From NCBI GenBank assembly GCA_020632665.1, contig JACKFC010000001.1, positions 186,001-250,000 on the forward strand: DNA of 64,000 nt, given 5' to 3'. The DNA is from Deltaproteobacteria bacterium (GTDB taxonomy: Bacteria; Myxococcota_A; UBA9042). The translations under genes were made by a program, and so were the position numbers. The notes under the pieces were generated by a model. The model did no database searches. It was not told the origin of the DNA and saw only the letters and a program-made list of their open reading frames with translations. Positions 36,055 through 44,308 of this stretch are shown one piece after another (the stretch's first letter is position 1; each line of letters starts with the position of its first letter).

Positions 36055-36711
36055 TTGAGCACGCGTCAACAAGCGGTGGTCCTCGGCAAGGGCGAGCTCG
36101 CCATCCAGGCTGCGGATTGGTTCCTCCGCAGCGCGGACTACGATCTGCTCGCCGTCGTGCCGGTGGTGCCGGAGCCGACCTTCGTCGCTTCGCTGACCGC
36201 GTGGGCGGAGAAGAACGGCGTCCGCGTGATCTCGTCGGGCCACTACCGCGACCTGCTGCAGCCGGGCGAGCCCGCGATCGACCTCGCGGTCTCGACCTTC
36301 TACGACAAGATCATCCGGGCCAACTTCATCGACGCGTGCGGCCGGATCATCAACGTCCACAACGGCCCGCTGCCGCGCTACCGCGGAGTTCGGCCGATCA
36401 ACTGGGCCTTGAAGAACGGCGAGCGCGAGCACGGCGTGACGATTCATGAGATCACGCCCGGCGTCGACGACGGGCCGATCATCAGCCAGGTCCGCTTCAG
36501 CATCGATCCGGAGATCGACGAGGTGGCCGACGTCTATCAACGCGCGCTCGCCTTCGGCTGGACGCTGCTGGCGCAGACGTTGCCGCGGCTGGATCGGATG
36601 CCCGCGACCGAGCAGGACCACACGCTGGCGACATTCTACCACTCGCGTGACAACCACCTGCTCGGCGACCGCAGCACGCTCACGCGTGCCGACTATCAAG
36701 CCGATTCATGA
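36055..36711 (+). CDS. Sugar N-formyltransferase (methionyl-tRNA formyltransferase-like fold)
   Basis: The TTG start at 36055 has GGAGGG four bases upstream. The 218-residue protein has the formyltransferase active-site pattern: N100 and H102 (NVHNGPLPRYRG) and D138 or D139 (GVDDGPI). It is too short for methionyl-tRNA formyltransferase and lacks the Fmt C-terminal domain. With RmlA, RmlB, a 3,4-ketoisomerase and a sugar aminotransferase close by, the best reading is transfer of formyl from N10-formyltetrahydrofolate to the 3-amino group of a dTDP-3-amino-3,6-dideoxyhexose, as in QdtF-type enzymes. The exact sugar acceptor is inferred from context. It overlaps the GT61 gene by four bases (ATGA). 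Confidence 0.78.
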   Translation: MSTRQQAVVLGKGELAIQAADWFLRSADYDLLAVVPVVPEPTFVASLTAWAEKNGVRVISSGHYRDLLQPGEPAIDLAVSTFYDKIIRANFIDACGRIINVHNGPLPRYRGVRPINWALKNGEREHGVTIHEITPGVDDGPIISQVRFSIDPEIDEVADVYQRALAFGWTLLAQTLPRLDRMPATEQDHTLATFYHSRDNHLLGDRSTLTRADYQADS

Positions 36712-38054
36712 GCGGGCCGGGGCGGCTGCTGCGGCGATTCCCCGGGGCGCGACAGGCCTGGCGAAGGGTGCGAAGGGCCGCGCTGCGTGCACACGCCTAT
36801 CGACGGGCGCCTTTGTTGTGGGCTCCGGCCGCTGGCGGCTTGCTCCGAGCCGAGATCGTCGGCCTCGACGGCCTGATCGCTGCTGCGGCAGCTGGCCAGG
36901 TCGAGGTCCTGCAGCGGAGCCCTGCGCGGCGCACGACCTGCGGCGTGGGCTTCGTCTCGCGCAGCGGCTCGGAGCTCCCCGCGGCGCTGCCGCCGCTCGA
37001 GGTGGTCCCCGGCCCCGATCAGTACGTCGCCCGGATCGCCGACGCCACCATCATCGGCGGCTCCAGCCTGCGGCTGATCGGTGATCCGCGGCGGCAGGCG
37101 TGGGCGCTGCACGATCTCCACGGCCAGGACCGCGGCCGCCGCTTCTTGCTGACCGACGGCGCGACGCGGCAATGCGTCGGGATGCGGTGCGAGCTGCTCC
37201 CGCCGCTCGACGGGACCGCGGCGCAGTCGCTGCCGAACGGGATCGCGCTCACCCTCAACTACGGCTGGAACTACTACCACTTCGTCTTCGAGGTCCTGTG
37301 TCGGATCCGCGCCGTCGAGGCCCTCGGGCTGCCGCCGTCGGTGCCGTGGCTGGTCGACGCGACGACGCTGGAGGTCCCGGCCTTCCGCGCCCTCTTCGAG
37401 GCGGTCGATCGCGAGCGCCGTCCCGTGGTCTGCGTCGCCAAGGGCGCCTGGTGCCACGTCGAGGAGCTTTACGTTGTCGGCGATCCGCATCGCATCCCGG
37501 CCAACCACCGCCGCGTGGATCGGATGCGCGCCGACGACCACGCCTTCGACGCCGCGTCGCTGGTCTGGTTGCGGGAGCGCCTGCTACCGCTGGCCCGCCG
37601 GCGCGACGACCTGCCGCGGCGGATCTACCTCTCGCGCTCGCGCGCCAGCGTCCGGCGCCGCTTCAACGAGGCGGATCTGCTGCCGGCACTGGAGCGACAC
37701 GGCTTCGTCAGCGTCGCACCGGAGACCCTCGACGTCTTCGAGCAGATCGGCCTCTTCGCCGGCGCCGAGGCGGTCGTCGGCGGCTCTGGCGCGGCGTTCA
37801 CCAACCTCGCCTTCGCGTCGCCGGGTTGCCACGCGCTGGTCTTCGCCCGCGAGCAGCTGCAGGCGACCTTCTTCGCGCCCTATGCCCGGCAATGCGACGT
37901 GCGCCTCGCCTATCTCACCGAGCGGGAGGGGCCGCCCGAGCTCTACGCGACGCTGCACGAGGCGTTTCGGCTCGACCCGGCCCGCGTCGACGCTGCACTG
38001 GGCGCGATCGTCGACGCCATCGAGGGCGGTGGCGCGGCGTCGGCGAGACGGTGA
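36708..38054 (+). CDS. GT61-family glycosyltransferase
   Basis: The 448-residue protein carries the DUF563/GT61 pattern in its second half: PRRIYLSRSRASVRRRFNEA (about 307-326), then EQIGLFAGAEAVVGGSGAAFTNLAFASPG (about 346-374), which forms the donor-binding region in this family. A middle segment, NYGWNYYHFVFEVLCR, is also typical. GT61 members add sugars to surface glycans or glycoproteins; no transmembrane helix is evident. Its gene overlaps the formyltransferase gene and precedes the nucleotide-sugar genes, so it may transfer the formamido sugar made by this locus. Acceptor and linkage cannot be told from sequence. Confidence 0.8.
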   Translation: MSGPGRLLRRFPGARQAWRRVRRAALRAHAYRRAPLLWAPAAGGLLRAEIVGLDGLIAAAAAGQVEVLQRSPARRTTCGVGFVSRSGSELPAALPPLEVVPGPDQYVARIADATIIGGSSLRLIGDPRRQAWALHDLHGQDRGRRFLLTDGATRQCVGMRCELLPPLDGTAAQSLPNGIALTLNYGWNYYHFVFEVLCRIRAVEALGLPPSVPWLVDATTLEVPAFRALFEAVDRERRPVVCVAKGAWCHVEELYVVGDPHRIPANHRRVDRMRADDHAFDAASLVWLRERLLPLARRRDDLPRRIYLSRSRASVRRRFNEADLLPALERHGFVSVAPETLDVFEQIGLFAGAEAVVGGSGAAFTNLAFASPGCHALVFAREQLQATFFAPYARQCDVRLAYLTEREGPPELYATLHEAFRLDPARVDAALGAIVDAIEGGGAASARR

Positions 38055-38169
38055 CGCGGCAGCGCCCGTGGTGTAGCGTCCGCCGTCCGCGCGCCGGGGA
38101 TGATCCTGGCCCGGCCGCGCAACAACCCAAGGGGACTCGCCGACAGGACGGCGACGCAGTGGAGCAGGC

Positions 38170-38907
38170 ATGAAGGGCGTCATCCTCGCAGGTGGACACG
38201 GAACCAGGCTCTTTCCGTTGACCAAGGCGACCAACAAACACCTGCTGCCTGTCGGCCGCGAGCCGATGCTCTACCACCCGATCCGGCAGATGGTCGGCGC
38301 CGGGATCTCGGAGATCTTGGTCGTCACCTCGACCGATCATATGGGCGACGTGGTCCGCTGCCTCGGCTCCGGCGTCGACTTCGGCTGCCGGCTCAGCTAC
38401 CGGGTGCAAGAGAGCGCCAGCGGCATCGCCCATGCCCTCGCGCTGGCCGAGTCCTTCGCCGGTGGTTCGCCGATCTGCGTGATCCTCGGCGACAACGTCT
38501 TCGAATGCGCGATCGAGCCCTACGTGGCGGCCTTCCGCGGCCAAGGAAAGGGCGCCCGCGTCCTGCTCAAGGAGGTCGGCGACCCCGAGCGCTACGGCGT
38601 CGCCGCGCTCGACGAGCACCAGGTCATCGAGATCGAAGAGAAGCCGAAGAACCCGAAATCGCACTTCGCCGTCGTCGGACTCTACCTCTACGACGCCCGT
38701 GTCTTCGACATCATCCGCGGGGTCGAGCCCTCGGCGCGCGGCGAATACGAGATCACCTCGGTGAACAACGCCTATATCGCCACCCTTGAGCTCCGCTACG
38801 ATATCTGCAAGGGGCGCTGGACCGACGCCGGCACCTTCGACTCGCTCGCCGAGGCCAATCGCATCCTCGGCGGCAACGACAACCGCATCCTCGACCACGA
38901 CGAGTAG
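38170..38907 (+). CDS. rmlA: Glucose-1-phosphate thymidylyltransferase, RmlA-like short form
   Basis: The 245-residue nucleotidyltransferase has the signature GGHGTRLFPLTKATNKHLLPV (residues 7-27 area) and ILGDNVFE as the metal-binding segment. Later conserved pieces are KEVGDPERYGVAALD and IEEKPKNPKSHFAVVGLYLYD. It makes dTDP-glucose from dTTP and glucose-1-phosphate, the first step of the dTDP-deoxysugar pathway. It is shorter than the classical RmlA (about 290 residues) because it lacks the C-terminal allosteric extension, as in RmlA2/RmlA-like enzymes. GGAG lies six bases upstream of the ATG. The dehydratase gene begins three bases after its stop. Confidence 0.9.
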   Translation: MKGVILAGGHGTRLFPLTKATNKHLLPVGREPMLYHPIRQMVGAGISEILVVTSTDHMGDVVRCLGSGVDFGCRLSYRVQESASGIAHALALAESFAGGSPICVILGDNVFECAIEPYVAAFRGQGKGARVLLKEVGDPERYGVAALDEHQVIEIEEKPKNPKSHFAVVGLYLYDARVFDIIRGVEPSARGEYEITSVNNAYIATLELRYDICKGRWTDAGTFDSLAEANRILGGNDNRILDHDE

Positions 38908-38910
38908 CCC

Positions 38911-40440
38911 ATGCCCACGGCAACGCATCAACCACGCCGCGTCCTGGTGACCGGCGGCGCCGGCTTCATCGGCAGCAACCTGGTCCATCGCTGGCTGGCG
39001 AACGACCCGACGCTGCGGATCGTCAACCTCGACCGGATGACCTACGCAGCCACCGAGCGCAACCTCGAAGGCGTCGATCCGGAGCGGCACCAGCTGGTGG
39101 TCGGCGATATCTGCGACCGCGCCTTGGTCGAGCGCCTGTTGCGCGAACACGATATCGACACCGTGGTCCACCTCGCCGCAGAGAGCCACGTCGACCGCTC
39201 GATCGACGGTCCCGCCGAGTTCGTCCGCACCAACGTCGAGGGCACCTGCGCCCTGCTCGAGGCAACGCGGCAGGTCTGGCTGGCCGAAGGACGGGCCGCC
39301 GCGCTGGCCGACGCCGGGCGGACGGTGCGCTTTCACCACGTCTCGACCGATGAGGTCTATGGCGACCTCGAGCCCGAAGATCCGGCCTTCTCCGAGACGA
39401 CGCCGTACGCCCCCTCCTCGCCCTATTCCGCCAGCAAGGCGGGCAGCGACCACCTGGTGCGGGCGTGGGCGCGGACCTTCGGCCTACCGGTGACGATCAG
39501 CAACTGCAGCAACAACTACGGCCCGCGCCAGCATGCCGAGAAGCTGATCCCGACCGTCATCCGCAAATGCCTGAATCGGCAACCGATCCCGGTCTATGGC
39601 AAGGGCAGCAACGTCCGCGATTGGCTCTACGTCGACGATCATGCCGACGCGATCTGGCATATCGTGCGCCACGGCGGCCAAGCACAGACCTACAACGTCG
39701 GCGGCAACAACGAGTGGAGCAACCTCGACCTGGTGCACGCGCTCTGCCGCGCGGTCGCCGCTGCGGTCGACTGCCCGGCCGAGGAGCTGCTCGGGCTGAT
39801 CACCTTCGTCAGGGACCGGCCCGGCCACGACCACCGCTACGCCATCGACCCGCGCAAGCTCGAAGCGCTCGGCTGGATGGCGACGCGCACGCTGGACGAC
39901 GGCCTCCAGCGCACGGTCGCCCACTACGTCGCGCTCTGGCAGGCCGGCGGCCTGGAGGAGCCGGGTCGCTTGGGCCTGGGCAGCACCAGCGACGCAGACG
40001 CGGCCCCGTCGACCGATGACGAAGGCGTCGCGGGCTGCCACATGCTGGCGATCCGCAGCCACCTCGACGCGCGGGGTGGCCTCGCCTTCGCCGAGGGTGA
40101 GGCCGACCTGCCCTTCGCCATCGCCCGGGTCTACTACCTTTGGGACGCGCAGCCAGGGACCATCCGCGCCGAGCACGCACACAAGGCGCTGCGGCAGGTC
40201 TACATCGCGCTGCACGGCGGCTGTGACGTCGTGCTCGAAGACGGCGAGGCGAGCAAGACCGTGCGGCTCGAGCGGCCGGACCAAGGCCTCTACCTCGGCC
40301 CGATGGTCTGGCGTCGGCTCGACAACTTCGCCCCGAATACGGTCCTGCTGGTGCTCGCCTCGGCGGGCTTCGACGAGGCCGACTACTTCCGCGACAAGCA
40401 GGAATTCCTGGCGGCTGCTGCGGCCCGCCGCAAGGCATGA
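38911..40440 (+). CDS. dTDP-glucose 4,6-dehydratase fused to a dTDP-sugar 3,4-ketoisomerase
   Basis: The first 350 or so of 509 residues are an RmlB dehydratase: NAD motif GGAGFIGSN (15-23), catalytic T146-D147-E148 (STDEVYGD) and Y172xxxK176. After a linker (about 350-372) comes a complete FdtA/QdtA-like (WxcM-like cupin) domain. It shows FAEGEADLPFAIARVYYLWD, the active-site pair H422 and H424 (EHAHK), and LYLGPMVWRRLDNFAPNTVLLVLAS. RmlB makes dTDP-4-keto-6-deoxyglucose and the second domain would move the keto group to C3, the position then aminated by the next enzyme. These are normally separate proteins, so the fusion is notable. It overlaps the aminotransferase gene by four bases (ATGA). 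Confidence 0.9.
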   Translation: MPTATHQPRRVLVTGGAGFIGSNLVHRWLANDPTLRIVNLDRMTYAATERNLEGVDPERHQLVVGDICDRALVERLLREHDIDTVVHLAAESHVDRSIDGPAEFVRTNVEGTCALLEATRQVWLAEGRAAALADAGRTVRFHHVSTDEVYGDLEPEDPAFSETTPYAPSSPYSASKAGSDHLVRAWARTFGLPVTISNCSNNYGPRQHAEKLIPTVIRKCLNRQPIPVYGKGSNVRDWLYVDDHADAIWHIVRHGGQAQTYNVGGNNEWSNLDLVHALCRAVAAAVDCPAEELLGLITFVRDRPGHDHRYAIDPRKLEALGWMATRTLDDGLQRTVAHYVALWQAGGLEEPGRLGLGSTSDADAAPSTDDEGVAGCHMLAIRSHLDARGGLAFAEGEADLPFAIARVYYLWDAQPGTIRAEHAHKALRQVYIALHGGCDVVLEDGEASKTVRLERPDQGLYLGPMVWRRLDNFAPNTVLLVLASAGFDEADYFRDKQEFLAAAAARRKA

Positions 40441-41555
40441 CGATGAGCGTCCCCTTTCTCGATCTCGGCGCTGCGGTCGGCGAAGTCCGGGCAGAACTCG
40501 ATGCCGCCTGGACCCGCGTGATGGATCGCGGCTGGTTCATCGCCGGCGCCGAGTTGGACGCCTTCGAGGCCGAATACGCGGCGTTTTGTGGCGCCGAGCA
40601 TGCGATCGGCGTGGCCAACGGGCTCGACGCCCTCTCGCTGGTGCTGCGGGCCTGGGAGATCGGCCCTGGCGACGAGGTCATCGTCCCGGGGCACACCTTC
40701 ATCGCGACCTGGCTGGCGGTCTCCTATGTCGGCGCGACGCCGGTGCCGGTGGAGATCGACCCGGCCACCGCGAACCTCGACCCGTCCGCGCTGGAGGCGG
40801 CGATCACCAAGCGGACCCGGGCCGTGATGCCGGTTCACCTCTATGGCCAGCTCGCCGATATGACAGCGATCGCCGCGATCGCGCGGGCGCACGGCCTGCG
40901 CATCCTGGAAGACGCTGCGCAAGCCCACGGCGCCACCCGCGGCGGCCAACCCGCCGGCGCGCTCGGCGACGCCGCGGGGTGGAGCTTCTACCCGGGCAAG
41001 AACCTCGGCGCCTACGGCGACGGCGGCGCGGTGACGACCAACGACGCCGAGCTGGCGCGGCGGCTGCGGGCGCTGCGCAACTACGGTTCGGAGCGAAAGT
41101 ACGTCCACGACCTGCGCGGCGTGAACTCCCGCCTCGACGAGCTGCAGGCCGCCCTGCTCCGCGTCCGCCTCGCGCACCTCCCGGCCTGGAATGCGCGCCG
41201 CAGCCGCATCGCCGAGCGCTACCTGGGTGCACTCGCGGGCGCGCCCGGGCTGACGTTGCCGACCGTTGCAGCGGGCTCCTCGCCATCGTGGCACCTCTTC
41301 GTGGTCCGCCACGCCGAGCGCGACGCGCTCCACACGGCGCTGGCCGAGCGCGGCGTGCAGACGCTGATGCACTACCCGACGCCGCCGCACCACAACGGCG
41401 CCTATGCCGAGGAATTCGCAGGGGTGTCGCTGCCGCTGAGCGAAGCCTTCGCGGCGGAGTGCCTGAGCTTGCCGATCGGCCCGCAGCTCGGCGACGACGC
41501 GGTCGCCGAGGTCGTCGCTGCGGTCCGAGCGGCCTGCGCGCAGCTCGCCGGCTGA
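40437..41555 (+). CDS. PLP-dependent sugar aminotransferase (DegT/DnrJ/EryC1 family), FdtB/QdtB-like
   Basis: The 372-residue aminotransferase has the PLP lysine K188 in FYPGKNLGAYGDGG, the family segment LEDAAQAHGA (about 158-166), and a C-terminal region with YPTPPHHNGAY typical of sugar aminotransferases. In context it should aminate the 3-keto sugar formed by the fused dehydratase/ketoisomerase, giving a dTDP-3-amino-3,6-dideoxyhexose (Fuc3N or Qui3N type, not resolved). The formyltransferase encoded upstream would then act. It ends 22 bases before the convergent flippase gene. An alternative ATG is two codons in. Confidence 0.9.
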   Translation: MTMSVPFLDLGAAVGEVRAELDAAWTRVMDRGWFIAGAELDAFEAEYAAFCGAEHAIGVANGLDALSLVLRAWEIGPGDEVIVPGHTFIATWLAVSYVGATPVPVEIDPATANLDPSALEAAITKRTRAVMPVHLYGQLADMTAIAAIARAHGLRILEDAAQAHGATRGGQPAGALGDAAGWSFYPGKNLGAYGDGGAVTTNDAELARRLRALRNYGSERKYVHDLRGVNSRLDELQAALLRVRLAHLPAWNARRSRIAERYLGALAGAPGLTLPTVAAGSSPSWHLFVVRHAERDALHTALAERGVQTLMHYPTPPHHNGAYAEEFAGVSLPLSEAFAAECLSLPIGPQLGDDAVAEVVAAVRAACAQLAG

Positions 41556-41577
41556 GCCCACATCGCGCGGTTCTGCC

Positions 41578-43122
41578 CTACCCGCGCGTCTCGAAGCGGG
41601 CGAGCAACGCCTTGGCCAATCGGGCCAATCGCCCCAACGGTCCCTTCAACTCGACCATCGTCGCGACCCGCGCGAACGAGCGCACTCCGAGCACCGCCGC
41701 GACCGGAACGCCGACCAGGGTCCCAGCGAGTGGCGAGACGCGAGAGACCACGGCGAGCGCAGTGCCGAAGCCGATCAGCAGCAACGCGCTCCGCCGCAGG
41801 CTGGCGGGCCAGCTGTAGCCCGAGACGGTGCGGACCAGCAGCAAGATCAGCGGCAGGTGGACGACCGTCATCAAGAGGAAGCCGACGCCCGCTGCCTCGA
41901 CCCCGAGCCGTGGCAGCAACAACCACGTCGTCCCGATCAGGATCGCGTTCAGCAAGACGGACTTGGCGAAGTGGAGCGTGCCGCGCCCGGCCGCGACGAT
42001 GACGAAGCTGAACGACCAGCCGACGATGCGGAAGAGGTCGCCGAGCAGCTGCCAGCGCAGGATGTCGACCGCCGGCTCGAAGCGATCGGAGTAGAGCACC
42101 GGAATCAGCCACGGCGCCAGCGCCAGCATGCCGACCACGATGGGCCCGGCCAGCAGCAACGCGACTTCACTTTGCTCGTCGACCATCTGGCTGGTGGCGT
42201 CGCGGTCGTGGACGACCGCGGAGAGCCGGGGCAGATAGTCTCGGCTCATCGCTTGCAGGACGAAGCCGATATAGAGCGTCGCGATGGACCACGAGGCTTG
42301 GAATTGACCGAGCCCGTCGGCGCCGATCTCGTGCTTGACCGCGACCCGCATCACCAGACCGGAGCCGAGCTCGAGCAGCATCGTCAGCATGATCGGCACG
42401 CCGAGCGCTGCCATGCTGCGCCAATGCGCGGTCATGATCCCGGCGTCGTAGGGCACACCACGCGGCCGCTCGACGCGGGTGAGCAGCCATTGGCCGAGCA
42501 GATAGTTGCTGATCGGACCGGCGATGAGCAGCGCGACCATGGCGCGCTCGCCCCAGATCAGCAGCGCCCCGATGCCGGCGACGGCCTGCAGGACCGCCGC
42601 ACCGATCTGTAGGCGGGCGATATCTGCGAAGCGTCGCAGGCCGACCAGCAGCGCCGACTGCGCGCCGGCCGCGATGGTACACGCCACGCCCAACGCGACC
42701 CAGCCGACGAGATCGGCCATCGCTGGGTCGTCCATCATCGCGCTGGCGATCGGCGCGCGGAGCAACCAGATCACCGCGGCGCTCAACGAGCCGAGGACCG
42801 CGGTCGAGAGCGCGAGCGCCCGCCGCACATGCACGACTTCAGGGCCGATCGCCTCCTGGTCGGTGCGCGCCGCCGCCAGCTCGCGGGCGCCGGCGCTGGA
42901 GAAGCCGAGGCCTCCGACCAGACCGCCGATCTGCATGATGTGCGAGGCGAGGCCGAGGACGCCGATGCCCGCTGGCCCGAGCAGCGCGGCGACGACCTTG
43001 GTGCGCACCATGCCGATCAGGATCGAGGCCACGCCGACCGCACCCAGGAGCGAGGTCGAGTGCAGGATGTCGCGGTACGACGTCTTGCGCGTCGTGTCTG
43101 CCGGCGGCGTCTCCGTCGTCAC
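41578..43122 (-). CDS. Wzx-like polysaccharide flippase (MATE/MVF-like)
   Basis: Read from the GTG at 43122, which overlaps the stop of the upstream aminotransferase (GTGA), this 514-residue protein has twelve to fourteen hydrophobic segments spread over its length. The N-terminus (YRDILHSTSLLGAVGVASILIGMVRTKVVA) matches the start of lipopolysaccharide translocases and the first helices carry the usual Arg/Lys pair. Such proteins flip lipid-linked oligosaccharides or O-antigen units across the inner membrane. A longer ORF start upstream is rejected because it runs through the aminotransferase reading. Located next to the dideoxy-sugar cassette, it is probably the exporter of the same glycan. 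Confidence 0.85.
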   Translation of the reverse strand: MTTETPPADTTRKTSYRDILHSTSLLGAVGVASILIGMVRTKVVAALLGPAGIGVLGLASHIMQIGGLVGGLGFSSAGARELAAARTDQEAIGPEVVHVRRALALSTAVLGSLSAAVIWLLRAPIASAMMDDPAMADLVGWVALGVACTIAAGAQSALLVGLRRFADIARLQIGAAVLQAVAGIGALLIWGERAMVALLIAGPISNYLLGQWLLTRVERPRGVPYDAGIMTAHWRSMAALGVPIMLTMLLELGSGLVMRVAVKHEIGADGLGQFQASWSIATLYIGFVLQAMSRDYLPRLSAVVHDRDATSQMVDEQSEVALLLAGPIVVGMLALAPWLIPVLYSDRFEPAVDILRWQLLGDLFRIVGWSFSFVIVAAGRGTLHFAKSVLLNAILIGTTWLLLPRLGVEAAGVGFLLMTVVHLPLILLLVRTVSGYSWPASLRRSALLLIGFGTALAVVSRVSPLAGTLVGVPVAAVLGVRSFARVATMVELKGPLGRLARLAKALLARFETRG

Positions 43123-44294
43123 GGTCGCCGCCGGTCGACCGTCGTCTCGGAGAGGGCGGCGAGGAGCGACGCGACGACGCGTGCTTGCTCCTCCTCCTGC
43201 ATCGTGTGGAAGAGCGGCAACGCGATCGACTCCGCCGCCCAGGCCTCGGTGGCCGGCAGCGGGCCACGTGGCAGGGCCGCCCACGCGGGCTCCTGGTGCG
43301 CCGCCATGATCCCCGGCCGGGCCCCGATGCCCCCGCGCAGCAGCGCGTCGAGCACGGCGTCACGGCGACTGGCGCCCCCGGCGACGCGGACGACGTAGCT
43401 CTGGTGGTTGGTCGTCCCCCACGGTGGATCGACCGGCAGCGTGATGCCGGCGCTCTGCGTTGCCGCCAAGAGCTGCTCGCCATAGCGCGCCGCCAGCTCC
43501 CGCCGCCGCGCCACGATGGCGTCGAGGCGGCCGAGTTGGACCCGGCCGATCGCCGCCTGCACGTCGGTCATCCGGTAATTCCAGCCGACCTCGGGGTAGC
43601 TGGGCAGCAGCAGGCCGGCGATGGCGTGCCGCTGTTGGTCGTTCACGCTCATCGCGTGCTGACGCAGCGTCCGCAGGCGCGCGGCGAGCGCGGCGTCGGC
43701 GAGGGTGAGCGCGCCGCCCTCGCCCGTGGTCAGCACCTTGCGCGGGTGGAACGACCAGGCGACCAGCGCGCCGCCGGGATGCCCCGCCGCGACGGCGCCG
43801 ATCCGTCGGCCCTGGTAGGTCGAGCCGATGGCGCAGGCGGCGTCCTCGAGCAGCAGCAGGCCGTGGGCGTCGCAGAGGGCCTGCAGCGGGCCGAGATCGG
43901 CGGGGAAGCCGACCTGGTGCGCGACGATGACGGCGCGGGTGCGCGCACCGATATGGGGCGCGACGGTCGCCGCGCTGAGGTTCGGGACGGCGTCCTCGAC
44001 GTCGGCGAAGACCGGTGTGGCGCCGCAATGGGCGACCGCGTTGGTGGTCGCGATGAACGAGAGCGAGGGGACGATGACCTCGTCGCCTGGCCCGATGCCG
44101 TGGGCTGCGAGGGCGAGGTGCAGCGCCGTGGTGCAGGAGGAGAGCGCGACGCCCTCGGGAGCCTCGACCGCGCCGGCCAGCTCGGCCTCGAAGGCGGCGA
44201 CCCGCGGGCCCTGCGCCAGCCAACCCGAGCGGACGGCCTCGGCGGCGGCTTGCGCCTCTTCCTCGAAGACGGCGGGCTTGATGATCGGGATCAT
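43119..44294 (-). CDS. DegT/DnrJ/EryC1-family PLP aminotransferase (second)
   Basis: The 391-residue protein has the PLP lysine K186 in SFHPRKVLTTGEGGAL, the segment LEDAACAIGSTYQGRR (about 149-164), and the N-terminus KPAVFEEEAQAAAEAVRSGWLAQG seen in WecE/ArnB/PseC-type sugar aminotransferases. The ATG at 44294 is chosen because GGAGG lies five bases before it. It shares its operon with tgt and the flippase gene, and it differs clearly from the aminotransferase at 40437. A second amino-sugar (for example a 4-amino sugar) in the same glycan is likely, but its substrate is not known. Confidence 0.87.
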   Translation of the reverse strand: MIPIIKPAVFEEEAQAAAEAVRSGWLAQGPRVAAFEAELAGAVEAPEGVALSSCTTALHLALAAHGIGPGDEVIVPSLSFIATTNAVAHCGATPVFADVEDAVPNLSAATVAPHIGARTRAVIVAHQVGFPADLGPLQALCDAHGLLLLEDAACAIGSTYQGRRIGAVAAGHPGGALVAWSFHPRKVLTTGEGGALTLADAALAARLRTLRQHAMSVNDQQRHAIAGLLLPSYPEVGWNYRMTDVQAAIGRVQLGRLDAIVARRRELAARYGEQLLAATQSAGITLPVDPPWGTTNHQSYVVRVAGGASRRDAVLDALLRGGIGARPGIMAAHQEPAWAALPRGPLPATEAWAAESIALPLFHTMQEEEQARVVASLLAALSETTVDRRRP

Positions 44295-44308
44295 GGGACC
44301 TCCGCGCG

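Noticed and set aside
36055..36711. Methionyl-tRNA formyltransferase
   Set aside because: At 218 residues it lacks the Fmt C-terminal domain, and its neighbours are nucleotide-sugar enzymes.
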